Shown here: one piece after another, positions 7,111 through 15,047 of the stretch
Position numbering within the stretch: position 1 is the first letter of the stretch
Layout: each line of letters opens with the position of its first letter
NCBI GenBank assembly: GCA_910587905.1
Contig: CAJUOF010000154.1
Span: 1-24,829, forward strand
DNA: 24,829 nt
Direction of reading: 5' to 3'
Origin: an uncultured Lachnospiraceae bacterium
GTDB lineage: Bacteria; Bacillota_A; Clostridia; Lachnospirales; Lachnospiraceae
Notes under the pieces: model-generated
Databases searched by the model: none
What the model was told of the DNA's origin: nothing
The model's input: only the letters and a program-made list of their open reading frames with translations
Position numbers and translations under genes: made by a program

Positions 7111-8406
7111 ATGAGAAAAACGAGGAAATTGGTTGCAGCGGGCTGCGTTTGTATGGCGATGGCTGTGGGGACGACGGCCTTTGCTATGCCTGGTGCGACG
7201 AGTCTGGTGACGGTGACGCCTCGGACGGCATCACCGGCCTCTTCAAGCGATACAGAACAAGCTCCCAGCGAGACGGTGCCCCCGGAGACAAAGGCGGCGT
7301 CTGAGGAGACAGCGGCAGAGAACCAGGAGGAGCCAGTGCAGGGTGTTGCGGCATCTGAGCAGGCAAATAAGGTGACGGTGGGAGCAGCGTCTTTGACGGC
7401 GGCTTCCAATGTGTCGGTTGCGGCTTCTGGACCGGAGGGGATGGTTAGCCAAGCAGCAGTGCAGATGGCGGCGGCATCTCCCACGGAAGTGCCTTCTCCT
7501 TACAAAGATGTGGCGGTTTCCCAGGTGAATGGCGATGATGATTATGTGAATATCCGCGACGAGGCCAGCACGGAGGGAGAGATTTTAGGAAAGATCTATA
7601 ACAACTGTGCGGCTACCATTGAGGAGACTGTGGAGAAGGAGGACGGCACCTGGTACAAGATCCATTCCGGTTCTGTGGACGGATACATCAAGGCCGAGTA
7701 TTTCGTCACCGGCGACGAAGCCGAGGCGCTTGCGCTGAAGATCGGCAAAATGTTTGGCTACGTGGAAGAGGGCGGCCTCAGGGTGCGTACCGAGCCTACC
7801 ACGGAGAGCGACATCATCACGACCCTCTGGGCAGGTGAAAAATATACGGTCGTGGAGCAGGCGGACGGATTCGTGAAGCTTTCTCTGGGTGATGACGATG
7901 ACGGAAATCCGGTGACCGGATATGTGGCAGAGCAGTATGTGCAGGTTTATGTGAAATTTGATAAGGCCATCTCTTTAGAGGAAGAGCAGGAGATGATCGC
8001 AGAAGCCAAGAGACGTGAGGAAGAGGCGGAAGCGGCGAAGAAGAGCTCAAAGAGAGAAGCAGTCGTGGCCTATGCGAAGCAGTTTATTGGGAATCCTTAC
8101 GTGTGGGGCGGCGGAAGCCTGACCAATGGTACGGACTGCTCCGGGTTTACGAGAGGGGTTTTGGGACATTTCGGTTACGGATTATCGAGAACCTCCCGAG
8201 CACAGGCTGGGGACGGAAGGCAGGTGCCTTTAAACAGCGTGGAGCCGGGTGACCTGATCTTCTACGCCAGCGGCGGCAGGATTTATCATGTGGCCCTTTA
8301 TATTGGCGGTGGCCGGGTGATTCACGCCATCGACGAGGCGCATGGCATCGGGATCTCGTCCATGTATTGGACAACTCCCTGCAGTGCAGTGGATGTGATC
8401 GGATAA
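7111..8406 (+). CDS. Secreted SH3b-SH3b-NlpC/P60 cell-wall hydrolase (second paralog)
   Basis: The start is ATG 7111 with GGAGG at 7101-7105. The product has 431 residues. The signal peptide runs MRKTRKLVAAG to TTAFA, with a cut near residue 24. A long Ala/Thr/Ser/Glu-rich segment (about 30-130) precedes two SH3b domains (about 137-205 and 213-277), a short charged helix and the NlpC/P60 domain (about 313-431) with Cys343, His393 and His405. The Cys-His-His spacing (50 and 12) is identical to that of the upstream paralog, so the pair arose by tandem duplication. The low-complexity linker has moved: here it precedes the SH3 domains, and in the first copy it follows them. Peptidoglycan endopeptidase activity is inferred from the family. 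It has its own promoter, WalR-like box and terminator. Confidence 0.93.
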   Translation: MRKTRKLVAAGCVCMAMAVGTTAFAMPGATSLVTVTPRTASPASSSDTEQAPSETVPPETKAASEETAAENQEEPVQGVAASEQANKVTVGAASLTAASNVSVAASGPEGMVSQAAVQMAAASPTEVPSPYKDVAVSQVNGDDDYVNIRDEASTEGEILGKIYNNCAATIEETVEKEDGTWYKIHSGSVDGYIKAEYFVTGDEAEALALKIGKMFGYVEEGGLRVRTEPTTESDIITTLWAGEKYTVVEQADGFVKLSLGDDDDGNPVTGYVAEQYVQVYVKFDKAISLEEEQEMIAEAKRREEEAEAAKKSSKREAVVAYAKQFIGNPYVWGGGSLTNGTDCSGFTRGVLGHFGYGLSRTSRAQAGDGRQVPLNSVEPGDLIFYASGGRIYHVALYIGGGRVIHAIDEAHGIGISSMYWTTPCSAVDVIG

Positions 8407-8430
8407 AAGATAGGAATAGAGATGTGGAAG

Positions 8431-8457
8431 CGGACTGTCATGGGACAGTCCGTTTTT
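8431..8457 (+). terminator. Rho-independent terminator of the second NlpC/P60 gene
   Basis: A 9-bp perfect stem (8431-8439 with 8444-8452), an ATGG loop and five Ts. The convergent LysR gene ends 28 bases further on. Confidence 0.92.
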
Positions 8458-8485
8458 ACGTGCATGGGCCCCAAAGGAATCTTCC

Positions 8486-9391
8486 CTACTCGATTGTCTG
8501 AAATGTCCGGAGGTATTCGGCAAAAGTCCTGGCAGGAGTTGACAGAACGGCGTTTTTGTTTTGGATCAGAGAGATCGTGGAGGTAAGGATTTCCCGCTCA
8601 ATGGGATGCCAGACGGTATCCTTGTGGCGGAGCAGGGGAATGGCCGATTCCGGCAGGATGCCGACTCCGGCGCCGGCGTCGGCGAGGAAGGCGGTGGTCC
8701 GGGCATCGTCGTTTTTGCAAAAGGGTTCGAAGGGCAGATTTTTTTTGTGGAAAGCGGCTGACAGGACGGCTTCCCATCTCCGGTAGAGGATCAGAGGCAT
8801 GCGGGAGAGGATTTTCAGAGAGACCGTTCGGACAGAATCTTCCTCCGGAGCGGAGGAAAGCTGTGTGGGAAAGTAGCGGGCATGCCCGGCGGCAACGATC
8901 GCTTCCTTTTTCAGAGGAAAGGAGAGAAAGTCCCCGGAGGGAAAGGGGGTGCGCACGATGGCGAGCTCGATCAGGCCGTCCCGCAAATTTTCCAGGAGTT
9001 GGTAGGTGTCCGCCTCAGAGAGTTCAAAGCGGATATCGGAGTGTAACTGGTGGAAATCTTTGAACCAGCGGCAGAACAGCGTGCCGCTCACGGAGGAGAC
9101 GACACCCAGACGCAGGGTGCCCCGGCCGCCTCGCCGGTACTCCTGAAGTTCCTCCTGCAACAGGGCGGACATCTGGAGCAGGGTAACGGCCCGCTCGTAC
9201 ATGATTTTCCCGGCATCCGTCAGGCGGACGGAGCGGGGCCCCCGCTCGAAAAGCTGGCAGCCGGCTTCGTCCTCCAGAAGCTTTAACTGGGTGCTTAAGG
9301 GCGGCTGGGTCATGTGGAGTTTTCTGGCCGCCGCCGAGATGGTGCCTTCGCCCGCAACGGTGACGAAGTAGGTGAGTTGTTTCAAATCCAT
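8486..9391 (-). CDS. LysR-family transcriptional regulator
   Basis: The ATG at 9391-9389 has AGGAG 8 bases upstream (9404-9400); an in-frame TTG just before it is less well spaced. The product has 301 residues. Residues 1-60 form the winged helix-turn-helix with the usual LysR pattern (LTYFVTVAGEGTISAAARKL, MTQPPLSTQLKLLE, LFERG). Residues about 90-295 form the periplasmic-binding-protein-like effector domain (GTLRLGVVSSVSG; LIELAIVRTP; GVGILPESA). It is divergent from the ABC exporter pair with 148 bp between start codons, the usual LysR-target layout, so it probably controls that operon and itself. The effector cannot be read from the sequence. Confidence 0.92.
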   Translation of the reverse strand: MDLKQLTYFVTVAGEGTISAAARKLHMTQPPLSTQLKLLEDEAGCQLFERGPRSVRLTDAGKIMYERAVTLLQMSALLQEELQEYRRGGRGTLRLGVVSSVSGTLFCRWFKDFHQLHSDIRFELSEADTYQLLENLRDGLIELAIVRTPFPSGDFLSFPLKKEAIVAAGHARYFPTQLSSAPEEDSVRTVSLKILSRMPLILYRRWEAVLSAAFHKKNLPFEPFCKNDDARTTAFLADAGAGVGILPESAIPLLRHKDTVWHPIEREILTSTISLIQNKNAVLSTPARTFAEYLRTFQTIE

Positions 9392-9415
9392 CAAATTGAC
9401 TCCTTTCGAGAAAGC

Positions 9416-9461
9416 ATATGAAAAAGATATGGATACTATATAAATATAATATTTTTCATAT
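9416..9461. promoter_or_regulatory. Inverted repeat, candidate LysR operator between lysR and the ABC operon
   Basis: ATATGAAAAA (9416-9425) and TTTTTCATAT (9452-9461) form a perfect 10-bp inverted repeat 26 bases apart in a very AT-rich divergent intergenic region. The arm spacing would put two binding sites on one helix face. No clear consensus promoter for either gene could be fixed. Confidence 0.5.
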
Positions 9462-9539
9462 ATCTATGTTTATGATAGTATAAAAGGCGGAAAAAAGCAA
9501 CAATAACATAAGGTTCCAAATTTCAGTTGAGGTGAAGAC

Positions 9540-11276
9540 ATGAGACGACTTCTTATTTATCTGAAGGATTACCGGAAGGAGAGTGTCCTGGGGCCGTTGT
9601 TCAAGCTTCTGGAGGCTTCTTTTGAACTCCTGGTGCCCCTGGTGATGGCGTCGGTCATCGACAGGGGGATTGCGAACCGGGATGCGGGGTACGTGATCCG
9701 CATGTGCCTGGTGATGGTGGCGCTGGGGCTCGTCGGGCTGGTCTGTTCCGTGACGGCCCAGTATTTTGCAGCCAGGGCAGCGGTGGGGTTTGCCACGGGC
9801 GTGCGGGGGGCCCTGTTTTCCCACATTCAAAAGTTGTCCTATACGGAGATCGACACACTGGGGACTTCGACCATGATCACCAGGATGACCAGCGACGTGA
9901 ACCAGGCCCAGTCCGGCGTCAACATGACGCTGCGGCTGTTCCTCCGGTCGCCCTTTATCGTGTTCGGCGCCATGTGCATGGCCTTTACCATCAACGTGCG
10001 GGCGGCCATGGTCTTCGTGGTGACGATCCCCGCCCTGTCGGTGGTGGTGTTCGGGATCATGATGATCACCATGCCCCTCTATAAAAGGGTACAGGCGGGT
10101 CTTGACAAGGTCCTCGGGATTACCAGGGAGAACCTGACCGGGGTCCGGGTCCTGCGGGCTTTTAATAAGGAAGAGGAGGAGCGGGAGCGGTTTTCGGAGC
10201 GGAACGAGGGACTGACGGACATGCAGGTGTCCGCCGGACGGATCTCGGCCCTCATGAACCCGCTCACTTACGTGATCATCAACGGGGCCGTGGTGGTGCT
10301 CATCTGGACGGGGGCCCTTCAGGTGGACGGCGGCATCATCAGCCAGGGGCAGGTGGTGGCCCTGGTCAACTACATGTCCCAGATCCTGGTGGAGCTTATC
10401 AAGCTGGCGAACCTGATCGTGACCATCACCAAGGCCCTGGCCTGCGCCGGGCGGATCGCCTCGGTGCTGGAGACGGAGTCCAGCATGACGGCGCCCAAGG
10501 TGTGGGAGCGGGAAGCGCCAAAGGAAGTGGGATGCGTGGAGTTTTCCGACGCCTGCCTTCATTATAAGAATGCGGGAGCGGAGTCTCTGAGCCACGTGAG
10601 TTTTCAGGCTGGGCGGGGCGAGACCATCGGGGTCATCGGCGGCACCGGTTCCGGGAAGTCCTCCCTGGTCAACCTGATCCCCCGGTTTTATGACGTGAGC
10701 GGCGGGGAGGTGCTGGTGGACGGAATTAACGTGAAGGAATACCCGACGGGGAAGCTGCGGGAAAAGATCGGCGTGGTGCCTCAGAAGTCGGTGTTGTTCA
10801 AGGGGACCATCCGGGACAATCTGAAGTGGGGCAAGGCGGATGCCACGGAGGAGGAGCTCTGGGAGGCGCTGGAGATTTCCCAGGCGAGGGAATTTGTGGA
10901 GAAAAAGGAGCAGGGATTGGACACGCCCATTGCCCAGGGGGGGAAGAACCTTTCCGGCGGACAGAGGCAGAGGCTTGCCATTGCCAGGGCGCTGGTGAAG
11001 AAGCCGGAGATCCTGATCCTGGACGACAGTGCGTCGGCCCTGGATTTTGCCACGGACGCAAGCCTTCGGATGGCCATCCGGGACATGAAGGAACGGCTGA
11101 CGGTGTTCGTGGTGTCCCAGCGGGCTTCCTCCGTCCGCTATGCGGACCGGATCATCGTGCTGGAGGACGGCGAGGTGGCCGGGATCGGAACCCACGACGA
11201 GCTGCTCCGCGGGTGCGGCGTGTATCAGGAAATCTATTACTCCCAGTTCCCGAAGGAGGTGCAGGCAAATGGCTGA
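9540..11276 (+). CDS. ABC exporter half-transporter with degenerate ATP site (heterodimer subunit A)
   Basis: The ATG has GAGG at 9529-9532. The product has 578 residues: an N-terminal six-helix exporter domain (about 10-310) fused to an ATPase domain. Walker A is GGTGSGKS (367-374) and the signature is LSGGQ (471-475). Walker B reads ILILDD, with Asp496 where the catalytic Glu is expected. The H-loop has Gln527 (VVSQR) in place of His. This pattern marks the degenerate half of heterodimeric exporters such as TM287/288 or BmrCD. The partner is encoded immediately downstream with an 8-bp overlap. The substrate is unknown; the family exports drugs, lipids or peptides. Divergent LysR regulation is likely. 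Confidence 0.93.
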   Translation: MRRLLIYLKDYRKESVLGPLFKLLEASFELLVPLVMASVIDRGIANRDAGYVIRMCLVMVALGLVGLVCSVTAQYFAARAAVGFATGVRGALFSHIQKLSYTEIDTLGTSTMITRMTSDVNQAQSGVNMTLRLFLRSPFIVFGAMCMAFTINVRAAMVFVVTIPALSVVVFGIMMITMPLYKRVQAGLDKVLGITRENLTGVRVLRAFNKEEEERERFSERNEGLTDMQVSAGRISALMNPLTYVIINGAVVVLIWTGALQVDGGIISQGQVVALVNYMSQILVELIKLANLIVTITKALACAGRIASVLETESSMTAPKVWEREAPKEVGCVEFSDACLHYKNAGAESLSHVSFQAGRGETIGVIGGTGSGKSSLVNLIPRFYDVSGGEVLVDGINVKEYPTGKLREKIGVVPQKSVLFKGTIRDNLKWGKADATEEELWEALEISQAREFVEKKEQGLDTPIAQGGKNLSGGQRQRLAIARALVKKPEILILDDSASALDFATDASLRMAIRDMKERLTVFVVSQRASSVRYADRIIVLEDGEVAGIGTHDELLRGCGVYQEIYYSQFPKEVQANG

Positions 11277-13023
11277 ACAGAAAAAGAGGGCGGAGCGGGG
11301 CACCATGAGGAAGGTGCTCCGGTATATTAAGAAATACTGGTTTTTTGTGCTGATGTCTCTGGTCTTTGCGGCGGCCACGGTGGCCCTCACCCTGTACGTG
11401 CCCATTTTGACGGGCCGTGCCATCGACTTTATCATTGGCCCGGGGAAGGTGGGCTTCGGGGAGATCCGCAAGGTTCTGGAGACGATCGTGGTCGTGATCG
11501 TCCTGACGGCCCTGTTCCAGTGGCTCATGAACCTGTGCAACAACCGCATCACCTACCGGGTGATCCGGGATATCAGACGGGACGCCTTTGCGAAGATCGA
11601 GATCCTTCCATTAAAATATATCGACGGCCATTCCTATGGCGAGGTGGTGAGCCGGGTCATCGCCGACGTGGACCAGTTTGCCGACGGCCTGCTCATGGGT
11701 TTCACCCAGCTTTTCACTGGGGTCATGACCATTGTGGGAACCCTGGGCTTCATGCTCTCCGTGGACGTGAAGATCACGCTGGTGGTGGTGGTGATCACGC
11801 CCGTCTCCCTGTTTGTGGCCAGCTTTATCGCAAAGAAGACTTACTCCATGTTCAAGATCCAGTCGGAGACCAGGGGGGAGCAGACGGCCCTCATCGAGGA
11901 GGCCATCGGGAATCAGAAGGTGGTTCAGGCCTTCGGACATGAGGAAGAGACGAAGGCCCAGTTTGACGAGATCAACGGGAGGCTTCAGAGTTGTTCCCTG
12001 CGGGCGATCTTCTTCTCGTCCCTGGTGAATCCCTGTACCAGGTTCGTCAATAGCCTGGTCTACACGGGCGTGGGCATTGCCGGGGCTTTCTCGGCCATTG
12101 CCGGCGGGATCAGCGTGGGCCAGCTCTCCTGCTTCCTGACCTACGCAAATCAGTATACCAAGCCCTTCAATGAGATTTCCGGCGTGGTGACGGAGCTGCA
12201 GAACGCCCTGGCCTGTGCCGCTAGGATCTTTGAGCTGATCGAGGAGGAGCCGCAGGTTCCCGACCGGGCGGATGCGGGGACGCTCGGGAAGGCGGAGGGG
12301 AATGTTGCCGTCTCGCACGTGTCTTTCTCTTACAATCCTTCCCAGAAGCTGATCGAGGATTTCAACCTGCAGGTGAAGCCGGGCCAGAGGGTGGCCATCG
12401 TGGGCCCCACCGGCTGCGGAAAGACCACCATGATCAACCTTTTGATGCGGTTTTATGACGTGGACGCCGGCGGGATCCGGGTGGACGGAAAGGAGATCCG
12501 GGAGATCACCAGGAGGAGCCTGCGGGAGAACTACGGCATGGTGCTCCAGGACACCTGGCTCAGGAACGGCACCATCCGGGAGAACATCGCCATGGGGCGG
12601 CCGGAGGCTTCCGAGGAGGAAATCATTCAGGCGGCGAAGGCTTCCCACGCCCACAGCTTCATCAAGCGTCTGCCGAAGGGCTATGACACGGTGATCACCG
12701 AGGACGGGGACAATCTTTCCCAGGGGCAGAAGCAGCTTCTCTGCATCGCCCGGGTCATGCTTTGCCTGCCGCCCATGCTGATCCTGGACGAGGCCACTTC
12801 CTCCATTGACACCAGGACGGAGATCCGCATCCAGGAGGCCTTTGCGAAGATGATGGAGGGCCGCACCAGCTTCATCGTGGCCCACCGCCTGTCCACCATC
12901 AAGGAGGCGGACGTGATCCTGGTCATGAAGGACGGGAGCGTCATCGAGCAGGGAAGCCACGGGGAGCTTCTGGCGAAAAACGGCTTCTATGCGAAGCTTT
13001 ACAACAGCCAGTTTGCGGTGTAA
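11269..13023 (+). CDS. ABC exporter half-transporter with canonical ATP site (heterodimer subunit B)
   Basis: ATG 11269 follows AAGGAGG (11253-11259) and overlaps the upstream stop by 8 bp, so translation is coupled. The product has 584 residues: an exporter transmembrane domain (about 20-330) and an ATPase domain with Walker A GPTGCGKT (379-386), signature LSQGQ (483-487), Walker B LILDE with catalytic Glu508, and H-loop His539. The Gln in the signature is a common feature of the subunit that completes the partner's degenerate site, so the two proteins give one active and one inactive composite ATP site. No further gene follows in the operon; the next unit has its own promoter-like sequence. 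Confidence 0.93.
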   Translation: MAEQKKRAERGTMRKVLRYIKKYWFFVLMSLVFAAATVALTLYVPILTGRAIDFIIGPGKVGFGEIRKVLETIVVVIVLTALFQWLMNLCNNRITYRVIRDIRRDAFAKIEILPLKYIDGHSYGEVVSRVIADVDQFADGLLMGFTQLFTGVMTIVGTLGFMLSVDVKITLVVVVITPVSLFVASFIAKKTYSMFKIQSETRGEQTALIEEAIGNQKVVQAFGHEEETKAQFDEINGRLQSCSLRAIFFSSLVNPCTRFVNSLVYTGVGIAGAFSAIAGGISVGQLSCFLTYANQYTKPFNEISGVVTELQNALACAARIFELIEEEPQVPDRADAGTLGKAEGNVAVSHVSFSYNPSQKLIEDFNLQVKPGQRVAIVGPTGCGKTTMINLLMRFYDVDAGGIRVDGKEIREITRRSLRENYGMVLQDTWLRNGTIRENIAMGRPEASEEEIIQAAKASHAHSFIKRLPKGYDTVITEDGDNLSQGQKQLLCIARVMLCLPPMLILDEATSSIDTRTEIRIQEAFAKMMEGRTSFIVAHRLSTIKEADVILVMKDGSVIEQGSHGELLAKNGFYAKLYNSQFAV

Positions 13024-13040
13024 AGGATAGCTTTCGTTTG

Positions 13041-13069
13041 TTGCACAAAAAGGCCGATCGTGTTATGCT
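13041..13069 (+). promoter_or_regulatory. Putative promoter before the mntA/hepT remnant
   Basis: TTGCAC (13041-13046), 17 bases, TATGCT (13064-13069). It matches 4 of 6 positions in each hexamer with ideal spacing and lies just after the ABC operon stop. Confidence 0.45.
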
Positions 13070-13139
13070 GGAAGTGGAATCAAATGGCAGATTAGGTGGT
13101 GAATGAGTACGCTTGTGAGTATAACCGGGCGTTGATAAA

Positions 13140-13331
13140 ATGTCGGTGGGGATGGCGGCGCCGACCAGCGATATTGATTTTGTCGTTTATGGGTGCAAGG
13201 ACATTCTGGGCCTGGAGGAGGCTATTTCGGAGATTGACACACTTCGGAAAATAGATATTTTAGACTATGACAATATCCATAATGAATTTTTGTTGGAGGA
13301 CATAAAGAAATATGGAAAACAAATCTATTAA
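13140..13331 (+). pseudogene. 5'-truncated MntA-like nucleotidyltransferase (HI0073 type)
   Basis: Sixty-three codons are open from an ATG at 13140, with no ribosome site before it. The protein opens inside the nucleotidyltransferase fold: SVGMAAPTSDIDFVVYG contains the metal-binding Asp pair (Asp11, Asp13), but the preceding helix and the FGSR half of the GS-x-DxD motif are gone. The C-terminus is typical of the family (KIDILDYDNIHN, then KKYGKQIY). Just upstream, an AGGTGGTGA site precedes a nine-codon frame ending in TGA (from 13103), suggesting a damaged original start. In intact systems this protein AMPylates the HEPN partner and acts as antitoxin. It overlaps the hepT-like gene by 20 bp. 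An inactive remnant is the best reading. Confidence 0.7.
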
Positions 13332-13728
13332 CCGTTATCAAACTTTCTGCAAAAGCCTGAAAAATTTGGAGAAGAGCCGCACGGCCGATCCGGAAGCGGA
13401 TTTCGTGTTGGAGGGAACGGTCCTGAATTTTAATCTGACCTTTGATGTTTCCTGGAAAGTGATGAAAGATATCCTGGTCAAAGAGATGGGGATTTTGGAC
13501 TTTGCGGTTGGATCGCCGAGAGAGACTCTGAGGCAGGCGTTTACCAACGGGATCATTGAGGATGATCAGTGGATGCAGATGCTGCGGGCCAGAAATCAAC
13601 TGGCCCATGATCATGACGGAAGCTTTGCTGCGGAAAAGTTTTTGGATATCATCAAAATCTATTATCCGTTGTTTGAAAAGCTGAAAGAGAAGGCGAAAGG
13701 GTATTATCGACCGGAAACGCTTCTGTGA
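13312..13728 (+). CDS. HEPN-domain nucleotidyltransferase-partner protein (HepT / HI0074-like)
   Basis: The ATG has GGAGG at 13295-13299 (12-base gap). The 138-residue product belongs to the nucleotidyltransferase substrate-binding family: all-helical, with the HEPN RNase motif R94-N-x3-H99. In active MntA-HepT pairs the motif is RX4HXY, and the Tyr is AMPylated by the partner; here the third residue is His101 (RNQLAHDHDG), so the acceptor is missing. The C-terminus, FLDIIKIYYPLFEKLKEK, is repeated in degraded form at 14712-14798. With a broken MntA upstream, the toxin is either inactive, neutralised elsewhere, or has another job. Confidence 0.85.
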   Translation: MENKSINRYQTFCKSLKNLEKSRTADPEADFVLEGTVLNFNLTFDVSWKVMKDILVKEMGILDFAVGSPRETLRQAFTNGIIEDDQWMQMLRARNQLAHDHDGSFAAEKFLDIIKIYYPLFEKLKEKAKGYYRPETLL

Positions 13729-13824
13729 TCTGGCAGGGATTCAACGGATCGTGCTGGGCAGCCTGCGCATGGTGTTCACGCTCAATATGGAACTATCCTT
13801 GGGGGGAAGGGAGGATTTCAGAAC

Positions 13825-14704
13825 ATGAGAAGGTGCGGAGCCATTTTTTGTATGCTGCTGGCATCGGCGCTCCTGCCAGCCTGCGGAGGGGAGAAAGCGG
13901 CCCTCCTGCGGCTTTTGCGGACCCGGGGGACAGTGCTGGTGCAGGACGAGAAAGAGAAGGAGCTGGAGCTCAGGGAAAATATGGGGCTTTACGGCGGCTA
14001 TGGCGTGGACACCCGCACAGAGAGCTACGGGTGGATCACTCTGGACGAGGACCGTCTGGCCAAGCTGGATGAGGAGAGCGCCCTGGACATCGAGCAGTCG
14101 GGGCGGGAGCTGGAATTGGTCCTGAGAGAGGGAAGCCTGTTTTTTCAGATTGACAAACCTCTTGAGGAGGACGAGTCATTTCGCATCCGCACCTCCAATA
14201 TGACGGTGGGGATCCGCGGTACCTGCGGCTGGGCATCCCTCGGGGAGGACGGCCGTCTGTGGGTCTTCCTGCTGGAGGGAAACGTCGAATGCGCCATATC
14301 CCGGCCGGACGGCGGTTCGGTCACGGAAACCGTGGAAGCGGGCCGGGGCAAAAATTTCCTTGGCAGAATCCGGCGGCAGGATGTTTGTCCACGCCTACCG
14401 CTTAAGCGCCGGCGGAAACGATTATAACAGCGATGACTCCTATTATGGCTCCGCCGCCGCAGAGGACGGCGGAAGCGGGGACTGGGGATGTATGGACGCT
14501 CTTGTCATCTATCGGTACGGTGAGGAGGGCGTGCCGGATGAGTATTACACGTATCCCCATGATGAGCGGGGCTTCATAGACGGCAGCCGGGGCCATAACC
14601 TCTCGATGACTGCTGAGGAATTTGCGGCCGAACAGGGGAAATACAGCGAGGTGCGCGACCTGGTGGTCAGCGATGGGGCGAGCGCGGAGGTTCCGGCTCC
14701 GTGA
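13825..14704 (+). pseudogene. FecR-domain lipoprotein interrupted by a frameshift
   Basis: ATG 13825 has AAGGGAGG at 13807-13814. A short signal peptide with lipobox LPAC (Cys20) indicates a lipoprotein. Residues about 30-165 form a FecR domain (GVDTRTESYGWITLDED; SNMTVGIRGTCGW). After VEAGRGK near 14348 the frame turns Arg-rich and stops at 14427. From about 14350 the next frame (ISLAESGGRMFVHAYRL onward) continues with normal composition to the TGA at 14702. One extra base in the GGGG (14345-14348) or AAAAA (14350-14354) run would explain this. Either the gene is inactivated or the run is mis-sequenced. The C-terminal part (SRGHNLSMTAEEFAAEQGKY) is unrecognised. Bacterial FecR-domain proteins of this kind are usually surface proteins of unknown role. 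Confidence 0.65.
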
Positions 14705-14711
14705 TCCTGCA

Positions 14712-14798
14712 TTTCGAAATATCATCGAAAGATATGATCCTCTGTTTGAAAAACCGGAGGAAAAGGTGCGGAGATTTTATGGTCCGGGTCTTTTGTGA
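14712..14798 (+). pseudogene. C-terminal remnant of a second HepT-like gene
   Basis: The frame reads FRNIIERYDPLFEKPEEK and then ends YGPGLL-stop at 14796-14798. It aligns with the last 29 residues of the HEPN protein at 13312-13728 (FLDIIKIYYPLFEKLKEK, ending YRPETLL) with one gap, matching F, II, Y, PLFEK, EK, Y, P and LL. Nothing upstream of 14712 in this frame continues the family. It is a relic left by duplication or recombination around the FecR gene. Confidence 0.7.
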
Positions 14799-14818
14799 TA
14801 ACAAAACCGGCGCAAGAG

Positions 14819-14853
14819 AGAGGGGCTTTCCTTGAAAAGTATCCCTCTTTTTT
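14819..14853 (+). terminator. Terminator-like hairpin after the remnant cluster
   Basis: AGAGGG (14819-14824) pairs with CCCTCT (14843-14848), helped by an inner CTTT/AAAG, and is followed by a six-T run. Confidence 0.65.
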
Positions 14854-14864
14854 GTTTCGGAATC

Positions 14865-14898
14865 AAAAATCCCTGTCCCCGGAGGGACAGAGATTTTT
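14865..14898. terminator. Bidirectional terminator between the remnant cluster and hpf
   Basis: A 15-bp stem with one mismatch (14865-14879 with 14884-14898) encloses a CGGA loop, with an A-run on one flank and a T-run on the other. It can stop the plus-strand transcript and the minus-strand hpf transcript. Confidence 0.85.
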
Positions 14899-14925
14899 AA
14901 TGAAAGAACGATTGGTTCATCAGTT

Positions 14926-15006
14926 TTAAGAGAAGTACAGCTTTCTGCGGATATTCTGAGGGGAAACACCCTGTAGCAGCAGGTCCGTCAGTACATCCGG
15001 CCCTGA
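14926..15006 (-). other. Unexplained short minus-strand frame downstream of hpf
   Basis: Twenty-six codons are open after a TGA (15009-15007) and end in TAA at 14928-14926, reading GPDVLTDLLLQGVSPQ then NIRRKLYFS. The composition is protein-like but there is no start, no ribosome site and no recognised family. It may be the 3' tail of a lost gene. Otherwise 14899-15047 holds nothing recognisable. Confidence 0.25.
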
Positions 15007-15047
15007 TCAAAAGGGATTAGTTTTCCTAACACTCTCCATATGCGAAA

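Noticed and set aside
9456..11552. A 698-codon minus-strand frame opposite the ABC genes, and similar long antisense frames at 11611-12960, 5820-6962 and 16633-17595
   Set aside because: They are His/Arg/Leu/Gly-rich, lack ribosome sites and lie exactly opposite genes with clear domains; they are by-products of GC-rich codon use.
13725..14072. A plus-strand frame starting at the hepT stop
   Set aside because: It runs in a different frame through the signal peptide and FecR domain of the lipoprotein gene, which has a good ribosome site and recognisable domains.
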